Source of the DNA: Micromonosporaceae bacterium
GTDB lineage: Bacteria > Actinomycetota > Actinomycetes > Mycobacteriales > Micromonosporaceae
Length of the DNA stretch: 35,242 nt
NCBI GenBank assembly: GCA_009377645.1
Contig: WHTQ01000043.1
Coordinates: 1-35,242, forward strand
Reading direction: 5' to 3'
The stretch's first letter is position 1, and each line of letters opens with the position of its first letter. Under the pieces are notes generated by a model. It worked only from the letters and a program-made list of their open reading frames with translations. It had not been told where the DNA came from and made no database searches. Below, in pieces: positions 1 through 7,679 of the stretch. Both the position numbers and the translations under genes were made by a program.

Positions 1-867
1 CCGCTGCGCCGGCTGCTGATGGACGAGCCGCGCGGGCACGCGGCGATGTCCGGCGCGATCCTGCAGCCGCCGACCCGGCCGGACGCCGACGCCGGGGTGC
101 TGTTCATCGAGGTCTCCGGGTTCCTGCCGATGTGCGGGCACGGCACGATCGGGGTCGCCACCGTGCTGGTGGAGACCGGCATGATCCCGGCCGTCCCGCC
201 GGTCACCACGGTCCGGCTGGACACACCGGCCGGGCTGGTGGTCGCCGAGGTGGCGGTACGCGCGGACGGGGCGGCCACCGGGGTGACGATCCGGAACGTG
301 CCGGCGTTCCCGGTGACCCGGGACGCGACCGTGCAGGTGCCCGGGTTCGGACCGGTGCGCTACGACCTCGCGTACGGCGGGAACTTCTACGCGATCGTGG
401 AGCTGGCCGAGCTCGGGCTGCCGTTCGACCGGGCCGCCGGGCCGCGGCTGCTTGAGGCCGGGCTGGCGATCATGGCGGCGGTGGACGAGGCCGGCCCGCC
501 GGTGCACCCGGAGGACCCGGGCACCGCCGGCTGCCACGGGGTGTACCTGGCCGCGCCCGGGTCGGACGCCCGGCACTCCCGGCACGCGATGGTGATCCAT
601 CCCGGCTGGTTCGACCGGTCGCCGTGCGGCACCGGCACCTCGGCCCGGATGGCGCAGCTGTGGGGCCGGGGGGAACTGGGGTTGGACACCGACTTCCGCA
701 ACGAGTCGTTCATCGGCACCCGGTTCACCGGCCGGCTGGTGGCGGAGACCACTGTGGCCGGACGGCCGGCGGTGGCGCCGGAGGTGACCGGCCGGGCCTG
801 GCTGACCGGCACCGCGCAGTACCTGCTCGACCCGGAGGACCCGTTCCCGGCGGGCTTCCAGCTGTGA
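1..867 (+). CDS. Proline racemase-family protein, likely 4-hydroxyproline 2-epimerase (5' partial)
   Basis: The reading frame is open at the first base, so the true start lies outside the window; 288 codons are visible and about 30-50 N-terminal residues are probably missing. Both cysteines of the proline racemase/hydroxyproline epimerase family are present: MCGHGTIG (Cys codon at 133-135) and SPCGTGTSA (Cys codon at 625-627). Members acting as trans-3-hydroxyproline dehydratase replace the second Cys, so a racemase or epimerase is favoured. The family interconverts L- and D-imino acids in the cytoplasm. The next gene overlaps it by 4 nt (GTGA) and encodes an FAD oxidoreductase, and Fe-S and FAD/NAD subunits follow. 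That fits conversion of trans-4-hydroxy-L-proline to the cis-D form and its oxidation by a multi-subunit dehydrogenase. Family assignment is firm; hydroxyproline as substrate is inferred from context. Confidence 0.88.
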   Translation, partial: PLRRLLMDEPRGHAAMSGAILQPPTRPDADAGVLFIEVSGFLPMCGHGTIGVATVLVETGMIPAVPPVTTVRLDTPAGLVVAEVAVRADGAATGVTIRNVPAFPVTRDATVQVPGFGPVRYDLAYGGNFYAIVELAELGLPFDRAAGPRLLEAGLAIMAAVDEAGPPVHPEDPGTAGCHGVYLAAPGSDARHSRHAMVIHPGWFDRSPCGTGTSARMAQLWGRGELGLDTDFRNESFIGTRFTGRLVAETTVAGRPAVAPEVTGRAWLTGTAQYLLDPEDPFPAGFQL

Positions 868-1991
868 GCGACGTCCTCGTGGTCGGGGCCGGGATCGTCG
901 GCGCCGCCTGCGCGTACTACCTGTCCCGGGCCGGCGTCCGGGTGACTGTGCTGGACGCCGGGCCGATCGCCGGCGGCACCAGCTCCTCCGGCGAGGGCAA
1001 CCTGCTGGTCTCGGACAAGCCGCCCGGCCCGGAGCTGGACCTGGCGCTGCGCTCCGCCCGGCGGTGGGAGGAGATCGCCGAGGATCTCGGGGCGGACCCG
1101 ATCGAGTACGAGCGCAAGGGCGGGCTGATGGTGGCCGGCACGGCGGCCGAACAGGAGCGGGTCGCGGCGCTGGCGGCCGGGCAGCGGGCCGTCGGGGTGG
1201 CGGTCACCGAGCTGGCCGGTGACCGGCTGGCGGACTACGAGCCGCGGCTGGTCGGCGGGCTGGCCGGGGGCGCCTACTACCCGCAGGACGCGCAGGTGCA
1301 GCCGATGCTCGCCACCGCGCACCTGCTGCGCGGGCTGGACGTGCGCTGCGGCACCCGGGTGGAGGCGATCGAGACCGGCCCGGGCGGGGCGGTCATCGGG
1401 GTCCGGGCGGCCGGCGCCACCCGGCTCCGAGCGGACGCGGTGGTGAACGCCACCGGGGTGGCCGGCGGGGAGCTGGCCGCGACCGCCGGCACCCGGCTGC
1501 CGATCGCGCCCCGGCGCGGGTTCATCCTGGTCACCGCGCCGGTCGCGGGTTCGCCGATCCGGCACAAGGTCTACGCGGCGGGGTACTTGGGCGGGGTGGC
1601 GAGCGACGACGCCGGGTTGCAGAGCTCGCTGGTGGTGGAGGGTACGAAGGCCGGGACGGTGCTGATCGGGTCCAGCCGGGAACGGGTCGGCTTCGATCCC
1701 GCGTACCCGCTGCCGGTGCTACGCCGGATCGCCGCCCAGGCGGTGGCGCTGTTCCCGTTCCTGGCCGCGGTGCCGGTGCTGCGCGCCTACCGCGGGTTCC
1801 GCCCCTACACCCCGGACCACCTGCCGGTGATCGGGCCGGACCCACGGGTGCCCGGGCTGTGGCACGCCTGCGGCCACGAGGGCGCCGGGATCGGCCTGGC
1901 ACCGGCCACCGGCGCACTGATCGCGGACCTGGTCACCGGCGCCGACCCGGGATTCGACCCGGCCCCGTTCTCCCTCGCCCGCTTCACCTGA
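864..1991 (+). CDS. FAD-dependent D-amino acid (D-hydroxyproline) dehydrogenase subunit, DadA-like
   Basis: The product has 375 residues. The GTG at 864 overlaps the preceding stop as GTGA and puts the FAD-binding Rossmann motif (VVGAGIVGAACAYYLSRAG) at residues 5-23, as usual for the DAO/glycine oxidase family. The C-terminal half carries the family's substrate/FAD closing segment (RGFRPYTPDHLPVIGP, then HACGHEGAGIGLAPATG). The frame is open further upstream but only as a shadow of the epimerase gene. The likely role is oxidation of the D-imino acid made by the epimerase, as the catalytic subunit of a heteromeric dehydrogenase whose other subunits are at 2723-4398. In Pseudomonas the equivalent subunits lie close together, whereas here a toxin-antitoxin pair separates them. 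The exact substrate is inferred. Confidence 0.85.
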   Translation: MSDVLVVGAGIVGAACAYYLSRAGVRVTVLDAGPIAGGTSSSGEGNLLVSDKPPGPELDLALRSARRWEEIAEDLGADPIEYERKGGLMVAGTAAEQERVAALAAGQRAVGVAVTELAGDRLADYEPRLVGGLAGGAYYPQDAQVQPMLATAHLLRGLDVRCGTRVEAIETGPGGAVIGVRAAGATRLRADAVVNATGVAGGELAATAGTRLPIAPRRGFILVTAPVAGSPIRHKVYAAGYLGGVASDDAGLQSSLVVEGTKAGTVLIGSSRERVGFDPAYPLPVLRRIAAQAVALFPFLAAVPVLRAYRGFRPYTPDHLPVIGPDPRVPGLWHACGHEGAGIGLAPATGALIADLVTGADPGFDPAPFSLARFT

Positions 1992-2013
1992 GGATGCTAC
2001 CGGCCAGATCGTG

Positions 2014-2048
2014 TGGGCATTGCCCATCGAGCCTAGGTGTGACAATAT
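2014..2048 (+). promoter_or_regulatory. Putative promoter and operator palindrome of the toxin-antitoxin pair
   Basis: TGGGCA-T-TGCCCA at 2014-2026 is a perfect 6-bp inverted repeat with a 1-nt spacer. Its right arm overlaps a possible -35 box, TTGCCC (2020-2025). CAATAT at 2043-2048 lies 17 bp downstream and is a reasonable -10. The antitoxin ATG is at 2075, preceded by GGAGG at 2062-2066. An operator overlapping the promoter is the usual arrangement for autoregulated toxin-antitoxin operons. The palindrome and spacing are seen; function is inferred. Confidence 0.4.
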
Positions 2049-2074
2049 GGGATGGTTCGACGGAGGTAGTCGCG

Positions 2075-2374
2075 ATGACTCTGACTGAGGAGATCATGAC
2101 CAGGCTGGAAGTCGTCGGCGAGAGCGAGGCAGACGCCCGGGGACGGGTAGCGCTGGGCCGCGCCGGGGCTCGGCCGGGTCGCCGCTACCAGGTGCGCTCC
2201 GATGACGACGGCGTGATCGTGCTGGTGCCGGTGGTGTCCATCCCGGAGCGGGAGATGCTGGTCTGGGAGGACCCGCAACTGGCTGCTCAGGTGCGCGGCG
2301 CGGTGGCGGATGCCGAGGCCGGCCAGGCGGTGGACCTGGGCGACTTCACACAGTACGCAGCCGACGAGGACTGA
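2075..2374 (+). CDS. Antitoxin of a RelE/ParE-type toxin-antitoxin pair
   Basis: The product has 99 residues. The start is set by a strong GGAGG 8 nt upstream of the ATG. The middle (about residues 22-48, RVALGRAGARPGRRYQV then GVIVLVPV) looks like an AbrB/MazE-type swapped-hairpin DNA-binding strand pattern. The acidic C-terminus (VDLGDFTQYAADED) would be the toxin-binding part. The gene is 6 nt upstream of a RelE/ParE-like toxin gene, the classical order. It should neutralise the toxin and repress the shared promoter, where a 13-bp palindrome is visible. It is transcribed in the same direction as the flanking catabolic genes and separates two dehydrogenase subunit genes. The assignment rests mainly on the partner gene and size. 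Confidence 0.7.
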   Translation: MTLTEEIMTRLEVVGESEADARGRVALGRAGARPGRRYQVRSDDDGVIVLVPVVSIPEREMLVWEDPQLAAQVRGAVADAEAGQAVDLGDFTQYAADED

Positions 2375-2380
2375 GCGCCG

Positions 2381-2695
2381 GTGGCGTACCAGCTCCGGTT
2401 CGCCCCGGCAGCCGCGGACGCGCTGGCGAGGCTGGAGAAGCGAGGCCCGGCCGCCAAGCTGAAGAAGGTCCGCAAGGCACTCGGACTGCTACAGACCGAC
2501 CCGATGTATCCGGGGCTGCACTCGCACCGGTACCACCTGTTCCCCGGGTTGGAGAAGGACAAGGTCTGGGACTCCTACGTCGAGAACCGCACTCCTGGAG
2601 CGTGGCGGATCTACTGGATGTACGGGCCGGACGAGGTGCGCGATGGCGTCGAGGTCAGCGTGATCACGGTGCTGGTGATCGGGCCGCACCTGTAG
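2381..2695 (+). CDS. RelE/ParE-family toxin
   Basis: The product has 104 residues, starting from a GTG 6 nt after the antitoxin stop. It shows the RelE/ParE pattern: an initial strand (YQLRFAPAAADAL), two helices with many Lys/Arg (KRGPAAKLKKVRKAL), and C-terminal strands with basic and aromatic residues (TPGAWRIYWMYGP) ending in VITVLVIGPHL. RelE-like members cleave mRNA at the ribosome and ParE-like members poison gyrase. The sequence alone does not settle which applies, although the WRIYW strand resembles RelE/HigB-like actinobacterial toxins. The ORF is full length and undamaged, so the module is probably functional. Confidence 0.75.
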   Translation: MAYQLRFAPAAADALARLEKRGPAAKLKKVRKALGLLQTDPMYPGLHSHRYHLFPGLEKDKVWDSYVENRTPGAWRIYWMYGPDEVRDGVEVSVITVLVIGPHL

Positions 2696-2722
2696 CTTCC
2701 ACCGGCGGGCTACCGTCGACGG

Positions 2723-2992
2723 GTGAGCTGGACCCACCTGCCAGGAGCGCCGACGTTCTCGATCCGGTTCGACGGCGAGCCGGTGACCGCGGTGCCTGGG
2801 CAGACCGTGGCGGCGGCGCTGTGGGCGGCTGGGGTCCGGTCCTGGCGGGCCACCCGCGGCGCCGGGGCGCCCCGCGGGCTGTTCTGCGGGATCGGCGCCT
2901 GCTTCGACTGCCTGGTGACCGTCGACGGGGTGCCGGACCAGCGGGCCTGCCTGGTGCCGGCCCGCCCCGACCAGCAGGTCACCAGCCGGTGA
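2723..2992 (+). CDS. Small [2Fe-2S] subunit of D-hydroxyproline/amino acid dehydrogenase
   Basis: The product has 89 residues, starting at a GTG at 2723. The fold is that of the small ferredoxin-like subunits (HcnA, SoxA N-terminus, LhpF type): an N-terminal hairpin (FSIRFDGEPVTAVPGQTVAAAL), then the cluster motif CGIGACFDCLV (residues about 54-64) and a last Cys in QRACLVP. These four cysteines would bind one plant-type [2Fe-2S] cluster. The stop overlaps the GTG start of the next FAD/NAD oxidoreductase (GTGA), indicating translational coupling and one complex. It would pass electrons from the FAD subunit at 864-1991. The assignment is strong; the substrate depends on the neighbours. Confidence 0.85.
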   Translation: MSWTHLPGAPTFSIRFDGEPVTAVPGQTVAAALWAAGVRSWRATRGAGAPRGLFCGIGACFDCLVTVDGVPDQRACLVPARPDQQVTSR

Positions 2993-4398
2993 ACCACGAC
3001 GTAGCCGTGGTGGGGGCCGGGCCGGCCGGGCTGGCCACCGCGGTTACCGCCGCCCGGGCCGGGTGCCGGGTGGCGCTGCTGGACTCGGCGCCGCGGCTCG
3101 GTGGGCAGTTCTGGCGGCACGGCGCGTCGGAGTCGTCCGGGCGGGAACACCAGGCCTGGTCGGTGTTCGCGGCGCTGCGGGCGGACCTGCTCGACTCCGA
3201 GGTGGACTACACCGCGGCCGCGGCGGTCTGGTTCGTGGAGTCCACCCCGGACGGCTTCCGGCTGCAGGTGACCGGGCACCCGCCGGTGCGGGCGCGGCGG
3301 CTGGTGGTCGCCACCGGTGCGTACGACCGGGCGCTGCCGTTTCCCGGCTGGGACCTGCCTGGGGTGGTCACCCCGGGAGCGGCCCAGGCGCTGCTGAAGG
3401 GCTCCGGCGTGGCGGTCGGCGCCCGGGTGGTCGTGGCCGGGGCGGGCCCGTTCCTGCTGCCGGTGGCGACCGGCCTGCTGGCTGCCGGGGCACGGGTAGC
3501 CGGGGTGTACGAGGCCGGGGAACCGCTCCGGTACGCGCGCCGCCCCGGCGCGATCGCGCTCGGGAAGCTGGCCGAGGCGGCCAGGTACGCGGCGACCCTG
3601 GCCCGGCACCGGGTGCCGTACCGGACCGGGCACGCGGTGGTGGCCGCCCACGGCGAGTCCGCTGTGTCCAGCGTGGAGGTGGGGCGGCTGGACCGGCACG
3701 GCGCAGTGGTGTCCGGGTCCCGGCGCAGCATCGGGTGCGACGCGGTGACGGTCGGTTACGGGTTCACGCCGCAGCTGGAGCTGCCGCTGGCGCTTGGCTG
3801 CGGCACCTGGCTGGACGTGGACGGCAGCCTGGTGCTGGAGGTGGACGTGGCCGGCCGGACCACGGTGCCGGGGGTGTACGCGGCCGGCGAGGTCACCGGG
3901 GTCGGCGGTGCCGACCTGGCGCTGACCGAGGGCCGGCTGGTCGGGGCGGTGGTGGCGCTCGCGTCCGGCCGCCGCTCGCCGTACCCGGACTCGGTGCTGA
4001 CCCGGATGCTCGACCGGCGGGCCAGCCAGCGCCGGTTCGCGCGGCTGATGCACGAGGTGCACGCTCCGCCGGCCGGCTGGCCGTCCTGGTTGGACGACTC
4101 GACCCTGGTGTGCCGGTGCGAGGAGGTGCCACTGGCCCGGGTCCGGGCGGCGGTGACCGACCTGGGCGCCACCGACGCCCGTACCGTGCGCGGGTTGTGC
4201 CGTACCGGGATGGGCTGGTGCCAGGGTCGCACCTGCGGGTACGCGACGGCGGCGCTGACCGCCCGGCTGGGCGGCCGGGCGCTGACCGCCGCCGACCTGG
4301 TGGCGTACGCCCGCCGCCCGATCGCCCAGCCGGTGCCGCTGGCCGAGCTCGCCGGCCCCGCGGACCAGTCGGGCGGGAAACGCTACAGACCGGCGTAG
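2989..4398 (+). CDS. FAD/NAD-dependent oxidoreductase subunit with C-terminal Cys-rich Fe-S domain (HcnB/LhpE-like)
   Basis: The product has 469 residues. The GTG at 2989 overlaps the previous stop and places the FAD motif VVGAGPAGLATAV at residues 6-18. A second Rossmann segment (VVVAGAGPFLLPVATGLLAAGA) lies near residue 145-166. The FAD-closing motif GVYAAGEVTGVGGADLALTEG is near residue 290-310. The C-terminus has a BFD-like cluster domain: CRCEEV, then GLCRTGMGWCQGRTC (Cys-X-Cys and a distal pair). This architecture is that of HcnB, opine oxidase and D-hydroxyproline dehydrogenase beta subunits. Its 3' end overlaps the convergent ccsB gene by 16 bp, so this is the last gene of the operon. 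Confidence 0.87.
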   Translation: MNHDVAVVGAGPAGLATAVTAARAGCRVALLDSAPRLGGQFWRHGASESSGREHQAWSVFAALRADLLDSEVDYTAAAAVWFVESTPDGFRLQVTGHPPVRARRLVVATGAYDRALPFPGWDLPGVVTPGAAQALLKGSGVAVGARVVVAGAGPFLLPVATGLLAAGARVAGVYEAGEPLRYARRPGAIALGKLAEAARYAATLARHRVPYRTGHAVVAAHGESAVSSVEVGRLDRHGAVVSGSRRSIGCDAVTVGYGFTPQLELPLALGCGTWLDVDGSLVLEVDVAGRTTVPGVYAAGEVTGVGGADLALTEGRLVGAVVALASGRRSPYPDSVLTRMLDRRASQRRFARLMHEVHAPPAGWPSWLDDSTLVCRCEEVPLARVRAAVTDLGATDARTVRGLCRTGMGWCQGRTCGYATAALTARLGGRALTAADLVAYARRPIAQPVPLAELAGPADQSGGKRYRPA

Positions 4399-5336
4399 GA
4401 GTGCAGACCCTCGAAGAGCAGGTTCACCCCGAACAGGTTCATCAGCATCGTGACCCAGCCGGCCACCGCCAGCCAGGCGGCGGTGGTGCGCTTCACGCTC
4501 GGGGTGGCCCGGGCGTGCAGGTACGCCGCGTACACCACCCAGGAGATGAACGCCCACACCTCCTTCGGGTCCCAGCCCCAGTACCGGCCCCACGCCGCCT
4601 CGGCCCAGATCGGCCCGGCGATCAGCGCCGCGAAGGTCCAGATCGGGAACCCGAACGCGTGCAGCCGGAAGCTGAGCCGCTCCAGGGTCTCGGCGCCCGG
4701 CAGCCGGGGCGCCAGCGTGTACGGGAAGCCGCGCTTGCCCCGCTCGTCGTACCCGGTCTTGATCAGGTACATCGCGGCGGCGACGAAGCCGACCAGGAAG
4801 ATGCCGGAGGACAGGGCCGCCGCCGCGACGTGGATGACCAGCCAGTACGAGTTCAGCGCCGCCACCAGCGGACCGACCGGTACGTAGAGCCACAGCCCGG
4901 CGATGCCGAGCAGCACCACGTTCGCGAGCGCCACGTACAGGCCCAGGTGCCGGGTCGCCGGCCAGCGCCGGAGCACGAACAGCCAGGCCACCGAGCCGAC
5001 CAGGCTGGCCGAGAGCACGAACTCGTACATGTTGCCCCACGGCACCCGCTCGGCCGCCAGCCCGCGGGTCAGCACCGCGACCGCGTGCGCCGCCACCCCG
5101 ACCACCAGCATCGCCACCGCGCCCCGCCCGATCAGCGCGGCCCGCCCGCCGCCGGGCTGCGGGGGGGACCCCGGCTCAGGATCAGCCCCCGGCAGGGGAC
5201 CCCCACTGGGGACCAGGGCGGCGGCGCGGGCCACCGCCCCCCGGGTGCCGAACGCGTACTCGGCGGCGTGGCCGATCATCGCGACCAGGTACGCGAGGAC
5301 GGCGACCACCACGAAGGTGTCGGACAGGCCGGCCAT
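4383..5336 (-). CDS. ccsB: Cytochrome c biogenesis protein CcsB/ResC (heme handling)
   Basis: The product has 317 residues with about eight membrane segments. It contains the family's WWD signature (WGWDPKEVWAFISWVV) around residues 272-287, which binds heme at the outer membrane face. In System II maturation, ResB and CcsB/ResC together export heme and ligate it to apocytochrome CXXCH motifs. The ATG is 1 nt after the resB stop, with GGAAGGAG about 8 nt upstream inside the end of resB, so the two are co-translated. The loop after the first helix is a Gly/Pro-rich stretch coded by repeated GGGGACC units (5160-5216) and is probably a flexible linker. This is the last gene of the hemL operon. 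Confidence 0.93.
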   Translation of the reverse strand: MAGLSDTFVVVAVLAYLVAMIGHAAEYAFGTRGAVARAAALVPSGGPLPGADPEPGSPPQPGGGRAALIGRGAVAMLVVGVAAHAVAVLTRGLAAERVPWGNMYEFVLSASLVGSVAWLFVLRRWPATRHLGLYVALANVVLLGIAGLWLYVPVGPLVAALNSYWLVIHVAAAALSSGIFLVGFVAAAMYLIKTGYDERGKRGFPYTLAPRLPGAETLERLSFRLHAFGFPIWTFAALIAGPIWAEAAWGRYWGWDPKEVWAFISWVVYAAYLHARATPSVKRTTAAWLAVAGWVTMLMNLFGVNLLFEGLHSYAGL

Positions 5337-5337
5337 G

Positions 5338-6927
5338 TCAGGTGCTCCTTCCAGCGGGCTGCAGCTCAGAGTCGGGGATCGGGGTCAGGGGAAGGGCGGC
5401 GAGCAGGTGGGAGAACTCGGTGGCGAAGCCGGAGTAGTCGGAGCGGGGCAGGCCAGCGGCCTCGACCAGGCTGTGGCCGGGGGTGGCCGGGTCGGCGGTG
5501 ACCCGGAACCAGACCCGGCGGCGGCGCCCGACCAGCGAACCTACCAGCCCGGCCAGCAACAGCCCGATCCCGACCAGCGCCACCGGCTGGCCCGGGTCGT
5601 GCCGGACCGAGATGGTGACCCACCGCTGCGTGCCGACGAACTCCACAGTGGTCTCGTCGGCCAGGGTCATGGTCTCGCCCGGGGCGAGGAACACCGCCTC
5701 GCCCACCGGCGCCAGCTCGCCCGAGTCGAGCTGGGCCTGGTTCAGCTCCAGCACCGACTGCGGGGTGCCGCTGTCGATCCCGAGGTCGCCGCGGAACGCC
5801 TGCAGGAACAGCGTCGGAGCCCGCTCCTCCGGGTGCACCGACCCGACCAGCGGGCCCTCGGCCGGGGCGGTCGGCAGGTACAGGCCCTGGAACGCGACCT
5901 GCAGCGACGGGTCGCGTTCGCCGCCGCCGGCCGGGTCCACGTTGGCGTCCGGAAAGGTAGCCACGCCTTGGGCGGTGCCCTGCGGGTCGGACGGGAGGAA
6001 CGGGGTGGTGCTGGTCTGGGTCTCGCCGAACCGGTCGGTGTAGCGCAGCACCGGCGCGTACCCGTTCCCCAGCAGGTAGACGCTGGCCCCGTCCAGCCGC
6101 AGCGGCGAGTTGACCGTGAACTCGACCGGTCGCGGGTCGCCGCCGCCCTCGGACACCTCGCCGTGGGCCAGGAACGCGGTCGGCTGCCCGCCTTCAGTGA
6201 ACTCGGCGTCGAAGTCGGTCAGCGTGAAGCAGAACGGCGGCAACGAGCCGGCGCCGGCCCGGGTGCCCAGCCCGAACTCGTCGTACTGCTGCAGCACGTT
6301 GCAGAACCGGTGGTCCGGCCCGGCCACCACCAGGGTGTTGCCGTGCCAGCCGAGGGTCGCCCCGAGCGCCACCCCGACCAGCACCGCCAGCATCGCGAAG
6401 TGCATCAGCAGGTTGCCGGTCTCCTTCAGGTAGCCCTTCTCGGCGCTGACCGTCACCGGCCCGGCGTCCGCTCCCCGTACCACCGCCCGCCAGCGGCGGG
6501 AGCGCAGGCCGGCCCGCAGCGCCTCGGCGGCGGCCGCCGGCGGGGCGGAATAGGCGAGCTGGTCGGCGTGCTGCGGCAGCCGGGACAGCCGTCGCGGCGC
6601 GTCCACCGGCGCCCTCCGCAGTGACCGCAGGTGGTCCCGCAGCCGGGGCACCACGCACCCCACCAGCGACACGAACAGCAGCAGGTAGATCGCCGAGAAC
6701 CAGGGCGAGCCGTAGACGTCGAAGCCGCCCAGCCGGTCCAGCACCGGCGCCAGGTCCGGGCGCTCCACGAAGTAGGCGTTGACCTCCTCGATGCTCACCG
6801 AACGCTGCGGCAGCACCGAGCCGGGGATCGCGGCCAGCGCCAGCAGGAACAGCAGCATCAGGGCGGTCCGCATGCTGGTGAGCTGGCGCCAGCCGTTGCG
6901 GGCCGAGGCGGCCAGCCTGATGAGCAT
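5338..6927 (-). CDS. resB: Cytochrome c biogenesis protein ResB
   Basis: The product has 529 residues. The ATG at 6927 shares its A with the ccdA stop (TGATG). There are membrane segments near residues 20-40, 78-96 and 170-190, a large extracytoplasmic region of about 260 residues, and a final helix (VALVGIGLLLAGLVGSLVG) near 465. This is the ResB layout. Family hallmarks include SVLPQ after the first helix and GWHGNTLVV after the third. It partners with CcsB in the System II heme lyase for cytochrome c. The neighbours ccdA, tlpA and ccsB complete the set. No truncation is seen. Confidence 0.93.
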   Translation of the reverse strand: MLIRLAASARNGWRQLTSMRTALMLLFLLALAAIPGSVLPQRSVSIEEVNAYFVERPDLAPVLDRLGGFDVYGSPWFSAIYLLLFVSLVGCVVPRLRDHLRSLRRAPVDAPRRLSRLPQHADQLAYSAPPAAAAEALRAGLRSRRWRAVVRGADAGPVTVSAEKGYLKETGNLLMHFAMLAVLVGVALGATLGWHGNTLVVAGPDHRFCNVLQQYDEFGLGTRAGAGSLPPFCFTLTDFDAEFTEGGQPTAFLAHGEVSEGGGDPRPVEFTVNSPLRLDGASVYLLGNGYAPVLRYTDRFGETQTSTTPFLPSDPQGTAQGVATFPDANVDPAGGGERDPSLQVAFQGLYLPTAPAEGPLVGSVHPEERAPTLFLQAFRGDLGIDSGTPQSVLELNQAQLDSGELAPVGEAVFLAPGETMTLADETTVEFVGTQRWVTISVRHDPGQPVALVGIGLLLAGLVGSLVGRRRRVWFRVTADPATPGHSLVEAAGLPRSDYSGFATEFSHLLAALPLTPIPDSELQPAGRST

Positions 6928-7679
6928 CAGAGGCTCACCTCCCCGACCCCGACCGTGCCGCGCAGCCAGAACACCAGGTCCCCCCAGACCCCGGTCAGCA
7001 GCGCCACCCCGACCACGGCCAGCAGTGCCGCCCCGGCCCGGGTCACCCAGACCGGGTGCCGCCGGATCACCGCCACCGCACCGACGAACCACCGCAGGCC
7101 GAGCCCGAAGGCCAGGAACGGCAGCCCGAGACCGAGCGTGTAACCGGCCGCGAGCACCGCCGCCCGGCCCGGCTGCCCGGCCACCATCCCGAGCGCCAGC
7201 ACGGCCCCGATGGTCGGCCCGATGCAGGGCGTCCAGGACAGCGCGAAGACCGCCCCGAACACCGGCGCGCCGGCCATCCCGGCCGCCGGCAGCCGCCGTA
7301 CCCGCACCTCCCGCTGCAGGCCGGGGACCAACCCGAGTAGGGCGAGCGCGAACCCCAGCATCAGTACGCCGCCGGCGATCTCCAGTGCCCGCTGGTGCTC
7401 CTGGAACACCCGCCCGGCCGAGGCGGCGACCACTCCGATCGTGATGAACACCGCCCCGAAACCGGCCACGAACAGCAGGCTCCCGGCCAGCACCCGCCCC
7501 CGCTGCCGGCGGTCCCCGTCCAGGTCCGCCCCGGACAGGCCGGTGACGTAGGCCAGGTAACCGGGCACCAGCGGCAGGATGCACGGGGACAGGAAGCTGA
7601 CCAGGCCGGCGACCACCGCAACCGCGACGCCGAGCAGCAGCGGTCCGGAGGTGACGATGCCGGCGAAGGTCTCACCCAT
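6927..7679 (-). CDS. ccdA: Thiol:disulfide interchange membrane protein CcdA
   Basis: The product is 250 residues with six predicted membrane helices. It carries the two conserved membrane cysteines in SPCILPLVPGYLAYV (first helix) and SWTPCIGPTIGAV (fourth helix). CcdA passes electrons from cytoplasmic thioredoxin to the extracytoplasmic TlpA/ResA protein, which reduces apocytochrome c cysteines. I chose the ATG at 7679 over an in-frame TTG at 7703 because GAGGGGG lies about 10 nt upstream and the N-terminus then begins just before the first helix. The start lies within the end of the tlpA gene (8-nt overlap). Confidence 0.92.
   Translation of the reverse strand: MGETFAGIVTSGPLLLGVAVAVVAGLVSFLSPCILPLVPGYLAYVTGLSGADLDGDRRQRGRVLAGSLLFVAGFGAVFITIGVVAASAGRVFQEHQRALEIAGGVLMLGFALALLGLVPGLQREVRVRRLPAAGMAGAPVFGAVFALSWTPCIGPTIGAVLALGMVAGQPGRAAVLAAGYTLGLGLPFLAFGLGLRWFVGAVAVIRRHPVWVTRAGAALLAVVGVALLTGVWGDLVFWLRGTVGVGEVSL

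Noticed and set aside
2710-5040. 776-codon minus-strand ORF across the Fe-S and FAD genes and ccsB
   Set aside because: Arg/Gly/Pro-rich shadow in GC-rich DNA. The motif-bearing genes are in other frames.
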